Assembly (NCBI GenBank): GCA_045655105.1
Contig: JAZOOQ010000086.1
Span: 1 to 30,402, forward strand
Length of the DNA stretch: 30,402 nt
Source of the DNA: RGIG4140 sp045655105
GTDB lineage: Bacteria > Pseudomonadota > Alphaproteobacteria > CAAHEQ01 > UBA3637
Direction of reading: 5' to 3'
This document shows, piece after piece, positions 1 through 6,957 of this stretch. The translations under genes were made by a program, and so were the position numbers. Below the pieces are notes generated by a model. It was not told where the DNA came from. It made no database searches and saw nothing but the letters and a program-made list of their open reading frames with translations. Positions within the stretch are counted from its first letter, which is position 1, and every line of letters begins with the position of its first letter.

Positions 1-26
1 TTATTAAAACTCGATAAAATGAGTTA

Positions 27-52
27 GAACATAAACAGAACATAAGGAGAAC
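27..52 (+). promoter_or_regulatory. SOS (LexA-type) operator of recA, triple GAAC array
   Basis: GAAC occurs three times at exactly 11-bp spacing (27-30, 38-41, 49-52), so two overlapping GAAC-N7-GAAC sites are present. GTTC-N7-GTTC and its complement are the known LexA operator of alphaproteobacteria. The third copy overlaps the recA ribosome binding site (AAGGAG, 44-49). Repressor bound here would block both promoter escape and the start region. The first pair is the better-supported operator; the third half-site may be partly coincidental because it overlaps the Shine-Dalgarno sequence. Confidence 0.75.
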
Positions 53-56
53 TTTT

Positions 57-1088
57 ATGGAAAAAGATAAAGCACTAGAGGCAGCACTCAGCCAAATTGA
101 ACGCGCATTTGGAAAAGGTTCAATTATGCGTTTAGGACAAAAAGGAAATGCTGTTGAAATTCCATCTATTTCAACAGGATCTTTAGGTCTTGACTTAGCT
201 CTTGGTATTGGTGGCCTTCCAAAAGGAAGAATCATTGAAGTTTATGGCCCTGAAAGCTCAGGTAAAACAACTTTAGCGCTTCATGTTGTTGCTGAAGCGC
301 AAAAAGCGGGCGGAACTTGCGCTTATATTGATGCTGAACATGCCATGGATCCAATTTATGCTTCAAAGCTTGGTGTTGATATCAATCAATTATTGATTTC
401 ACAACCAGATACTGGCGAACAAGCTCTTGAAATTGCCGACACATTGGTTCGCTCTGGTACAATTGATGTTTTGGTTGTTGACTCAGTAGCTGCTCTTGTT
501 CCAAAAGCAGAACTTGAAGGTGAAATGGGCGATTCTCATATGGGTCTTCAAGCAAGATTGATGAGCCAAGCCCTCAGAAAAATTACCGCTTCTGTCTCAA
601 GAGCCAACACATTGGTTATTTTCATCAACCAAATTCGTATGAAAATCGGTGTTATGTTCGGTAATCCGGAAACAACAACTGGCGGTAATGCTCTTAAATT
701 TTATGCCTCTGTTCGTTTAGATATTCGCAGAATTGGTGCTGTAAAAGATAAAGAAAACACTGTTGGAAACCAAACCCGTGTTAAAATCGTTAAAAACAAA
801 GTTGCTCCTCCATTTAAAACTGTTGATTTTGATATCCTTTATGGTGAAGGCATTTCAAAAACTGGTGAATTATTAGATTTAGGGGTTAAAGCAGGCATCA
901 TTGAAAAGGCTGGTTCATGGTTTTCTTGCAAGGGAGAACGAATCGGTCAAGGTAGAGAAGCTGCTAGATCCTATTTAAAAGCTCACCCAGAAATTGCAGA
1001 TGAAATTGAAAAAACAATTCGTTCAAATGCCACTGATTTATCCCGCCAAATGATGATGGCAGATGGAGATGATGGGGTTGTTGAATAA
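57..1088 (+). CDS. recA: Recombinase RecA
   Basis: DNA-dependent ATPase that forms filaments on single-stranded DNA, drives homologous strand exchange and triggers LexA self-cleavage. The 343-residue length is normal for the family. The Walker A motif GPESSGKT lies at residues 64-71, Walker B is in the segment IDVLVVDSVAAL, and the L2 DNA-binding loop carries FGNPETTTGGNALKFYAS. The acidic C-terminal tail (DGDDGVVE) is present. The start is set by AAGGAG 7 bases upstream. A strong terminator follows, so recA looks monocistronic. Regulation by LexA is inferred from the GAAC array just upstream. No anomalies are visible. Confidence 0.99.
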   Translation: MEKDKALEAALSQIERAFGKGSIMRLGQKGNAVEIPSISTGSLGLDLALGIGGLPKGRIIEVYGPESSGKTTLALHVVAEAQKAGGTCAYIDAEHAMDPIYASKLGVDINQLLISQPDTGEQALEIADTLVRSGTIDVLVVDSVAALVPKAELEGEMGDSHMGLQARLMSQALRKITASVSRANTLVIFINQIRMKIGVMFGNPETTTGGNALKFYASVRLDIRRIGAVKDKENTVGNQTRVKIVKNKVAPPFKTVDFDILYGEGISKTGELLDLGVKAGIIEKAGSWFSCKGERIGQGREAARSYLKAHPEIADEIEKTIRSNATDLSRQMMMADGDDGVVE

Positions 1089-1100
1089 AACATAAAGTTA

Positions 1101-1145
1101 AAAGAAACCGCCGTCTTCTCCCGCGACGGTTTCTTTTTTTTATTT
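1101..1145 (+). terminator. Rho-independent terminator of recA
   Basis: A 10-bp stem (AAAGAAACCG at 1101-1110 with CGGTTTCTTT at 1127-1136) is followed by a run of T interrupted only by one A. It lies 13 bases after the recA stop and ends about 5 bases before the next start codon. Confidence 0.9.
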
Positions 1146-1149
1146 TAAC

Positions 1150-1872
1150 ATGAATAATCTTTTACTTTCATCATTTATTTATCCGGTTCTAGCCATGGAA
1201 AATGATAATCTGTTATATATTTCCAGTGGTTTTTTATACCGAAAACAGCAAAACTTTTATTTTATTACTTCTTTAGGAAGTGTTTTAGGAAAAATAATTC
1301 CTGAAGGAAAATTTAAATTAAATAATAAAAAAATTCCTTCTCATTTTGAAACTAAATTTTCAACATTCCAAAACGATCTTGTTTCTATCAATAAATGGAA
1401 TTTATCCATTAATATTTCTATTTATAACGAGGATTTTGAACCGAATTTTTATATTCATCCAACCTATAAAAAAGAAGTAGATATTGCTGTTTTTCCAATT
1501 GATGCAAAAGGAAAAGATTTAATTGCTTTAAATGATTTTGACACACTCAAATCAATTAACGAAGATGAGATTATTGTTGTTGGTTATCCACTTATCCCGA
1601 ATGAATCAGATGATAAAACCAATCCTGTTTATGAAATAGGTAAAATCATCCATAATGGTACAAATATTTGCAACATAGAACATATTAATCGAATCGGTTT
1701 ATTTGGTGCTGCCGTTTTCAAAAAAACTGATTTAAATGAAAATGCATTTTCTTTTGTAGGCCTTTTCTCTGGCAATCATACATCTGATTTAAAAAAACAG
1801 CCTTTGGTTTGGAAAAAATCGTTTATCGAAGAAATTATTCAAGCTCAATATAAAGAATCGTGTTTGGATTAA
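1150..1872 (+). CDS. Trypsin-fold protein with lost catalytic residues (putative pseudoprotease)
   Basis: This 240-residue protein resembles the small bacterial trypsin-like peptidases. It has a hydrophobic start, SSGFLYRKQQNFYFIT (residues 25-40), DIAVFPID (111-118), IIVVGYP (141-147) and GLFGAAVF (183-190), in the usual family order. The family places its catalytic His in a TNxH-type motif; here that stretch reads ITSLG. The Asp of DIAV is kept (D111), but the nucleophile motif GxSGxPV reads GLFGAAV, so Ser is Phe185. Proteolysis is therefore unlikely, and a binding or scaffold role is possible. No Shine-Dalgarno sequence precedes ATG 1150, and the recA terminator ends just before it, so its expression is unclear. 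Met16 is an alternative start, also without a ribosome binding site. Its stop shares TTAA with the convergent rnr stop. The fold assignment is by motif resemblance only. Confidence 0.6.
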   Translation: MNNLLLSSFIYPVLAMENDNLLYISSGFLYRKQQNFYFITSLGSVLGKIIPEGKFKLNNKKIPSHFETKFSTFQNDLVSINKWNLSINISIYNEDFEPNFYIHPTYKKEVDIAVFPIDAKGKDLIALNDFDTLKSINEDEIIVVGYPLIPNESDDKTNPVYEIGKIIHNGTNICNIEHINRIGLFGAAVFKKTDLNENAFSFVGLFSGNHTSDLKKQPLVWKKSFIEEIIQAQYKESCLD

Positions 1873-3998
1873 TTTTTAAGCTTAAAGAGCAATCCTCCCG
1901 TTATTGGTGAAACTTCTTTTAAAATAGCTTTCACTTTATCCCCAACCTTATATATTTTTCCAGTGCTTCTCCCAAGTAAAGTTTGCGATTTTTCATCATA
2001 ATCATAAAAATCACCTTTCAAATAACGCATTGGAACAAAGCCATCTGTTCCATATTGTTCAACACGAACAAAAACACCAAAATCAGTGATAGATGAAATT
2101 CTGACATTAAATGATTTTTGTTCTTTATTTTTAAGATATGAAGCAATATATCGATCAATAGCATCTTGTTCAGCAGATGCTGCTTGGCGCTCTGTTTGTG
2201 AAATATGGATGGCTGTTTTTTCAAAGTTATCGGCAGCTTCTTTTGAAAGACCGCCCTCACCTAATTTCAATGCATCAACCAAAGCGCGATGAACCATTAA
2301 ATCTGCATATCTTCGAATCGGAGAAGTAAAATGAGCATATCTTAAAAGTGCCAGTCCAAAGTGACCAATATTTTCAGGACTATATTTTGCTTGCGATTGA
2401 CTCCTCAGAACAAATTCATTAATTGCAAAACTAATATCTTTCGTTCTTGTTTTAGTTAAAATATCATTAAAATCTTTTGGTTCAACCGTTTCGCCTAAAG
2501 GTTTTTTAATAATATGAAGTGATCCTAAAAAATTATTCAAAACTTCTAATTTTTCATTAGATGGTTTATCATGAACACGATACATTACAAGACTTCTTTT
2601 TTCCTCTAATGTTTCAGCAGCTGATACATTCGCCAGAATCATCAACTCTTCAATTAAATGCATGCTTGAAAGCATTTGTCTTGGATGAATGGAAAGAATA
2701 TTTCCTTTATTATCTAACTGAACTTGTTGCTCTGGAACATCAATTTCAATAACACCTCTTTTAATCCTTTGTTTTTTTAGAAGGCCATATGCGTTTTTCA
2801 AAGATTCAATTTCTTTTTCCAGCCCATTAATTGGCGTGATATTCTTAATAGCATCTTCAACTTCAGGATATGTCAAACGACGAACAGATTTAACTAATGC
2901 ACGATGAAATTGATGCTTTTTCTTTACTCCGTTTTTATCAATCCATACTTCACAAACAAGAGCCGCTCTTTCTTCATTTGGGTTTAAAGAACAAACACCA
3001 TTTGATAACTCAAATGGTAACATTGGAAGAACACGATCAGGAAAATAAACAGAGTTTCCTCTTAATTTTGCATCACTATCTAGAGCAGTTTCACATCTGA
3101 CATACCAACTCACGTCTGCAATGGCAATCATAATATGAAAACCACCTTTATTTTTTTCATCTTGATCTGGCTCAGCCCAAACAGCATCATCAAAATCTTT
3201 TGCATCAGCACCATCAATTGTTACAAATGGAATGTTTCTTAAATCAATTCTAAATTTATCCACAGGAGGAACCGTAAGATTTTTAACTTCTTTTTCTGTT
3301 TGTTTTAAAAACATAACTGGTAATTTATGCATATAAATAGCTAAAATTGTTGCAGCAAATGGATCTTCCCATGAACCAATTTTTTGAATGAATTTTGCAA
3401 TAGGATCTTTGCTTCTTACAAGAGGAATCTCAACCAATAAAATATCTTTATTTTTTACCGAACGAGGAACATCTAGAAGCATAAATGATTGTTTTAATCG
3501 TCTATCAACAGAATAAACTCTATTGTTTTCATAAACCCCAACCATTTGATTTTGATTCGCTGTAATCCTGCGAATAATTTCTCCTTCATAAAAAAGTTTT
3601 TTTAACTGTTTTAAACGCGCTTGAACAATATCCCCCACGCCAGCTGGTGGATTAATATTATTTTTTGTAATTAAAATTTGAGGAACTTCTTTAGATGTTT
3701 TCCAATCCAGTGGACGAGCAATTAAATCACCCATCGAATCTATACCTGTGATTTCAATTTGCTCATATTCAGAAAGTTTACCAACCACATGAAGTCGATT
3801 TTTCCTAATATCTGATTTTTTCTCAAGAACACCTTCTTCTTTTAATGTTTTAAGCATTTTCTTTAAGGCTTTTCTATCATCCCCTTTAATTTTAAAATCC
3901 CTAGCAATATTTCGTTTGGAAATAACACCAGTTTGTGCATTTAAATAATCCATTAATTCTTGCATATTTGGTAAATGAGACGGGGATTTTTTATTCAT
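1869..3998 (-). CDS. rnr: Ribonuclease R (RNase II/RNB family exoribonuclease)
   Basis: Processive 3'-to-5' exoribonuclease that degrades structured RNA and takes part in RNA quality control and cold adaptation. The 709-residue chain shows an N-terminal winged-helix-like region (about 10-70), cold-shock-type OB folds, the RNB catalytic domain with the metal-binding DGADAKDFDDA motif (262-272), and a C-terminal S1 domain (about 624-709, beginning near FNVRISSITDFGVFVRV). It ends right after the S1 domain, without the long basic tail of the E. coli enzyme. AAGGAGG sits 5 bases before the start. It has its own promoter (4020-4048) and lies downstream of the cold-shock gene, from which terminator hairpins separate it. 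The stop overlaps that of the convergent gene by 4 bases. Confidence 0.95.
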   Translation of the reverse strand: MNKKSPSHLPNMQELMDYLNAQTGVISKRNIARDFKIKGDDRKALKKMLKTLKEEGVLEKKSDIRKNRLHVVGKLSEYEQIEITGIDSMGDLIARPLDWKTSKEVPQILITKNNINPPAGVGDIVQARLKQLKKLFYEGEIIRRITANQNQMVGVYENNRVYSVDRRLKQSFMLLDVPRSVKNKDILLVEIPLVRSKDPIAKFIQKIGSWEDPFAATILAIYMHKLPVMFLKQTEKEVKNLTVPPVDKFRIDLRNIPFVTIDGADAKDFDDAVWAEPDQDEKNKGGFHIMIAIADVSWYVRCETALDSDAKLRGNSVYFPDRVLPMLPFELSNGVCSLNPNEERAALVCEVWIDKNGVKKKHQFHRALVKSVRRLTYPEVEDAIKNITPINGLEKEIESLKNAYGLLKKQRIKRGVIEIDVPEQQVQLDNKGNILSIHPRQMLSSMHLIEELMILANVSAAETLEEKRSLVMYRVHDKPSNEKLEVLNNFLGSLHIIKKPLGETVEPKDFNDILTKTRTKDISFAINEFVLRSQSQAKYSPENIGHFGLALLRYAHFTSPIRRYADLMVHRALVDALKLGEGGLSKEAADNFEKTAIHISQTERQAASAEQDAIDRYIASYLKNKEQKSFNVRISSITDFGVFVRVEQYGTDGFVPMRYLKGDFYDYDEKSQTLLGRSTGKIYKVGDKVKAILKEVSPITGGLLFKLKN

Positions 3999-4019
3999 TT
4001 TTGCCTCCTTATTTCTTTC

Positions 4020-4048
4020 ATTTTATCATAAAAACGTTTTCTGTGCAA
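4020..4048 (-). promoter_or_regulatory. Sigma-70-type promoter of rnr
   Basis: Read on the minus strand: TTGCAC, 17-bp spacer, TAAAAT, about 20 bases upstream of the rnr start and its strong AAGGAGG. Confidence 0.6.
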
Positions 4049-4056
4049 GAATAGTT

Positions 4057-4085
4057 AAAATCCATCAATAAACTTGATGGATTTT
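4057..4085. terminator. 12-bp perfect hairpin between the cold-shock gene and rnr
   Basis: AAAATCCATCAA (4057-4068) pairs with TTGATGGATTTT (4074-4085) around a 5-base loop. The U-tract is only 4 long in both orientations. It lies just upstream of the rnr promoter and may back up the cold-shock gene terminator at 4091-4118. Confidence 0.5.
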
Positions 4086-4090
4086 TATAT

Positions 4091-4118
4091 AAAAAAGCGC
4101 CAATTTCTTGGCGCTTTT
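4091..4118 (-). terminator. Rho-independent terminator of the cold-shock gene
   Basis: On the minus strand, AAAAGCGCCAA (4118-4108) pairs with TTGGCGCTTTT (4103-4093) around a 4-base loop, followed by further T residues. It starts 18 bases after the stop codon of the cold-shock gene. Confidence 0.9.
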
Positions 4119-4136
4119 CTTTTTTGCAAAAGAAGG

Positions 4137-4340
4137 TTAACCCAAAATCAAATTTGTGGCACAAATTTTACCATTTTCTTCTTTTAAATCATATGAAATA
4201 GGTTGATTGTCTTCTAATACGCGCAAATGGGAGGCATGTAAAGCGGTAATGTGAACAAACACATCTTTTTCCCCTTCATCCGGTGTGATAAAACCATACC
4301 CCTTTTTATAGTTAAACCATTTTACTTTACCTGTATGCAT
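4137..4340 (-). CDS. cspA: CspA-family cold-shock protein
   Basis: Single OB-fold nucleic-acid chaperone of 67 residues that binds single-stranded RNA and DNA and melts mRNA structure. The family pattern is complete: GKVKWFNYKKGYGFI with the RNP1-like KGYGFI, then VFVHI (RNP2-like). The usual C-terminal glycine-rich segment is shortened, and the chain ends ATNLILG. GGAG lies upstream of the ATG. The predicted promoter at 4463-4491 gives a leader of roughly 115 bases, in keeping with cold-shock mRNAs whose leaders fold in a temperature-dependent way. Separate terminator and promoter signals make this an independent transcription unit. The subfamily (cspA versus another csp paralogue) cannot be decided. 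Confidence 0.93.
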   Translation of the reverse strand: MHTGKVKWFNYKKGYGFITPDEGEKDVFVHITALHASHLRVLEDNQPISYDLKEENGKICATNLILG

Positions 4341-4462
4341 TTTTTTAACTCCATTAATAAAATTTAAGTAACATCATCTTTTTCCTATTTTTTTCACCTT
4401 AACCGTTGAAAGATCGATGCTTTTTTATCTGCCCCCGTATTAAGACTTTTGATGACTTAAAC

Positions 4463-4491
4463 AGTATAGGAATCTTCAAAAACTTTTTCAA
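4463..4491 (-). promoter_or_regulatory. Promoter of the cold-shock gene with long leader
   Basis: Minus-strand TTGAAA, 17-bp spacer, TATACT. The predicted start near 4456 leaves a leader of about 115 bases before the ATG at 4340. The same element also begins CTTGAA and continues CCTATACT, which partly resembles an alphaproteobacterial heat-shock promoter; this second reading is weak. Confidence 0.65.
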
Positions 4492-4504
4492 GTGATAAAA
4501 TAAA

Positions 4505-4729
4505 TTAATGCACACTTAATCCAATAAATTCGTTTTGCATCACAACGGCAAATGCAACTTCTCTTGATGCAGCATACCCAAGTTTTTCACCTTGTTCATT
4601 GTAATAAGACCAATCTAAATCAATATTCAATGTTTCTTGCTTAATATATGCCGTATCCAAATTTAATTGAAGCGGATTCACTAAGGATAATATTTCTTCA
4701 TTGAGACCGATTTTAATTTTTTTACTCAT
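4505..4729 (-). CDS. DUF1150 family protein
   Basis: A 74-residue protein with the DUF1150 hallmark at the C terminus: a Gly-rich turn before SREVAFAVVMQNEFIGLSVH. In alphaproteobacteria this family is regularly encoded directly after a small heat-shock protein, as here. Its start codon lies inside the end of hsp20 (8-base overlap, ATGAGTAA), with GGAGAG just upstream, so translational coupling is likely. The molecular function is unknown; a link to Hsp20 action or to the heat-shock response is inferred from the conserved neighbourhood only. It is cytosolic by composition, with no signal peptide or membrane segment. Confidence 0.85.
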   Translation of the reverse strand: MSKKIKIGLNEEILSLVNPLQLNLDTAYIKQETLNIDLDWSYYNEQGEKLGYAASREVAFAVVMQNEFIGLSVH

Positions 4730-5180
4730 CTATCTCTCCTTTTGTCGGTAAAACTAAACAATCACAGCCAGATTTTTGAGTTTTAATAGTTATTTTTTGA
4801 ATCTTTTTTTGTAAAATCTTTTTCTTTAAATCAATGTTAAGAAGGCCATTTTCAATACTAGCCCCTTTAATTTCCAAACCATCTGCTAAAACGAACGCTT
4901 TAATAAAAGAACGAGAAGAAATTCCTTTATGTAAAAAATGGCGATTCGGATCATTTGTTTGACGCCCTTTGATAGTGAGTTGTTTTTCTTCTAAACTCAC
5001 CTCTAAATCATCTTCTTTATAACCAGCAACAGCTAATGATAATCGTAAATGATCTTCATCTAACTGTTCAATGTTATATGGTGGAAAATTTTCTGCACCT
5101 TTTGAGATTTGGAGTAACATATTTTCAAATTCTTCAAATCCCAATAAAAATGGATTATTGAAAGAATTGATGTTAGACAT
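4722..5180 (-). CDS. Small heat-shock protein, Hsp20/IbpA family
   Basis: ATP-independent holdase chaperone that binds unfolding proteins and aggregates. The 152-residue chain has an alpha-crystallin domain (about 33-130) with FPPYNIEQ, LAVAGYKEDDLEVSLEEKQL, the HKGISSRSF strand and ASIENGLLNIDL. An I-x-I element (ITI) in the C-terminal extension would serve oligomerisation. After this comes an unusual tail with a Cys-Asp-Cys pair (SGCDCLVLP) and an acidic end. Its ATG overlaps the dnaA stop by 8 bases (ATGTCTAA), with GAGGGG upstream, and its own stop overlaps the DUF1150 start in the same way. The three genes are therefore probably cotranscribed from upstream of dnaA. No separate heat-shock promoter was seen inside the dnaA 3' end. 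Confidence 0.93.
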   Translation of the reverse strand: MSNINSFNNPFLLGFEEFENMLLQISKGAENFPPYNIEQLDEDHLRLSLAVAGYKEDDLEVSLEEKQLTIKGRQTNDPNRHFLHKGISSRSFIKAFVLADGLEIKGASIENGLLNIDLKKKILQKKIQKITIKTQKSGCDCLVLPTKGEIDE

Positions 5181-6693
5181 TATTCCCCTCTTTTAAATGA
5201 ACACGTAATCGTTCTAAATCATCTTGCAATTGCTCATCTTTAGCAACTAAATCTTCAATGGTTCGAATTGCATGTAAAATCGTTGTATGATCTCTTTCAA
5301 AATGCATTCCAATATCAGGTAATGATAATGATGTTAATAATTTTGATAGATACATTGCCATTTGACGTGGTCGTGCAATGCGTCTTTCTCTACGAACAGA
5401 TTTCAAGTCACTTATTTTTAAGCCATAATAATCTGCTGTTACTTCTAAAATATCGGCAATTGTAATTTGCTTTTCATAAATTTGCAAAATGTCACGCAAA
5501 ATTTCTCTCGTTGTTTCAACATTAATTGGTGTTCCAATTAATTCTGCTCTAGCAACAACGCGTTTTAATGCACCCTCAAGCTCACGAACACTTGCTGTAA
5601 TATTTTGGGACAAAAACTCTAAAACATCTGAAGGAACACTCGTTTTAATTGTTTTGATTTTTTCATTTAAAATACCTAATCGTAATTCAAATGATGTCGG
5701 TTGAATATTCACAACCAAACCTTGAGCAATTCTTGTTTTTAAGCGATCATCAATTTGTAAATCAAGTGGATTCGTATCTGAAGATAAAATAACTTTTTTA
5801 CCTTTTGTTACAAGCGCATTAAACGTATGAAAAAACTCTTCTTGGGTTGCTTTTTTCCCAAAGATAAATTGAATATCATCTACCATCAACACATCAACAT
5901 TTCTAAATAAATTATGAAATGATTCAGTATTGTTATATCGAAGGGCTTTCACAAAATGTTGAAAAAATTGCTCCGATGACAAATATAAAACTGTTTTTTC
6001 TGGATAAAGCTCCTTGATACGCCAAGCTGTCGCATGCATTAAATGCGTTTTTCCAAGACCTGCCGGAGCATGAATATAAAGCGGATTAAATGAAACAGAA
6101 TCATCTTCGGCTACTTTTCTTGCCGCAGCATAAGCAAACTCATTTGACTTACCAACTACAAACGTTTCAAATGTATTTGCAGGATTTAAAATACAAGGAA
6201 CGGTTTCTCCATCCATCGAAAGTTGCAACTCACTCACGATTGGTTTTGAAACTTGTTGATCAACAATGATGGGTTTACATTTTTGCAATTCAGTTAACGT
6301 TCTTAATAATGGTTTATCAACCGATGATAACACAGAAGGTTGCGTTTCTTTAAAAAATGGCTCTTCTTTTTCTTTAACTTCAAGTGGCAAAACTTCCTGT
6401 TTTTGTTCCACTTGAAATGATGTATTCAACTGACTTGCTAATTTAAATTTTAACTTTTCGACCGAAGGATTTTCTTGTTTCCACAAAGTTAATAGCTGAT
6501 CAGCATAGTTTTGTTTGATAAACTCGTGAATACATGTTGTTGGCACACTTAAACAAACCTCATTGGCTTCCATGCCTTTCACAGCAACACGCTTTAAAAG
6601 ACGCAACGCAAGCTTGTTCCCCTGCTCTTTTTCAAGATAGGAACAAACCTTTTGCCATTCATGGTTAAGTGTTTGCGAACATTGTTCAGCCAT
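5173..6693 (-). CDS. dnaA: Chromosomal replication initiator DnaA
   Basis: AAA+ ATPase that binds DnaA boxes at oriC and unwinds the origin. Domain I (about 12-75) begins WQKVCSYLEKEQ. A variable linker is rich in Glu, Lys and Gln (about 90-165). Walker A is APAGLGKTH (209-217) and Walker B is VDVLMVDD (266-273). Domain IV carries RRERRIARPRQMAMYLSKLLT and the signature FERDHTTILHA (starting at 465). The family signature normally reads FGGRDHTT; here the two Gly are replaced by one Glu, a one-residue deletion inside the DNA-binding helix-turn-helix signature. The gene is not next to dnaN in this window but heads an operon with hsp20 and DUF1150. AAGGAAG precedes the start. Confidence 0.97.
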   Translation of the reverse strand: MAEQCSQTLNHEWQKVCSYLEKEQGNKLALRLLKRVAVKGMEANEVCLSVPTTCIHEFIKQNYADQLLTLWKQENPSVEKLKFKLASQLNTSFQVEQKQEVLPLEVKEKEEPFFKETQPSVLSSVDKPLLRTLTELQKCKPIIVDQQVSKPIVSELQLSMDGETVPCILNPANTFETFVVGKSNEFAYAAARKVAEDDSVSFNPLYIHAPAGLGKTHLMHATAWRIKELYPEKTVLYLSSEQFFQHFVKALRYNNTESFHNLFRNVDVLMVDDIQFIFGKKATQEEFFHTFNALVTKGKKVILSSDTNPLDLQIDDRLKTRIAQGLVVNIQPTSFELRLGILNEKIKTIKTSVPSDVLEFLSQNITASVRELEGALKRVVARAELIGTPINVETTREILRDILQIYEKQITIADILEVTADYYGLKISDLKSVRRERRIARPRQMAMYLSKLLTSLSLPDIGMHFERDHTTILHAIRTIEDLVAKDEQLQDDLERLRVHLKEGNNV

Positions 6694-6728
6694 TTTATCT
6701 TCCTTGATTATTTGATTTTCTGATTCTT

Positions 6729-6756
6729 ATCTTAAAAAAATATTTTTAAATAGCAA
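6729..6756 (-). promoter_or_regulatory. Possible promoter of the dnaA-hsp20-DUF1150 operon
   Basis: Minus-strand TTGCTA, 16-bp spacer, TAAGAT, predicting a leader of about 28 bases before dnaA. The match is moderate; other AT-rich elements in the 261-bp upstream region could serve instead. Confidence 0.35.
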
Positions 6757-6795
6757 TTAACTTTTTGTTTATTTTCATAAATAAATTTCTTGACC

Positions 6796-6826
6796 CAATA
6801 TATTGTTTTACACGTTCAATATATTG
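6796..6826. promoter_or_regulatory. Two identical 10-bp palindromes upstream of dnaA
   Basis: CAATATATTG occurs at 6796-6805 and again at 6817-6826. The copies are 21 bp apart start to start, two helical turns, so both would face the same side of the DNA. This is the expected geometry for cooperative binding by a dimeric regulator. They lie about 105-130 bp upstream of the dnaA start. The binding protein is unknown. The rest of the 6694-6954 gap is AT-rich; no convincing DnaA boxes or oriC could be identified by eye. Confidence 0.5.
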
Positions 6827-6838
6827 TGTTTAAACGCC

Positions 6839-6957
6839 TTATTTTGTATACTTTTTTTCTTTTTTCCACCATCTAAAATAAAGAAAAATTAAAAAAACAA
6901 CAAGAATCGGATACGAATCTAAAAAAGATGGGACGAATCGCTTTTTTGATACTTCTA
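6839..6957 (-). other. Open frame without start behind the unknown gene: membrane-segment extension
   Basis: Immediately after the stop of the unknown gene (6955-7533), the -1 frame stays open for about 40 codons to TAA at 6839-6841. It encodes SKKRFVPSFLDS, then a hydrophobic stretch PILVVFLIFLYF, then the basic end RWWKKEKKYTK, a plausible membrane helix with positive flanks. There is no ATG, GTG or TTG start. Joining it to the upstream gene needs one extra base or a -1 slip at the AAAA just before the TAG stop. It could be a natural or assembly frameshift, transcriptional slippage, or chance in AT-rich DNA. Confidence 0.3.

Noticed and set aside
2018..3100. Open frames of 60-80 codons on both strands inside rnr.
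   Set aside because: They lie wholly inside a clearly coding RNase R gene, have no ribosome binding sites of note and show no family resemblance. The same holds for similar frames inside dnaA, map, mutS, virB4, gatA and gatB.
6694..6954. Possible oriC next to dnaA.
   Set aside because: The region is AT-rich, but no DnaA boxes (TTATCCACA with at most one mismatch) were found by eye; the nearest, around 6807-6815, has two mismatches. The parS site alone does not locate the origin.
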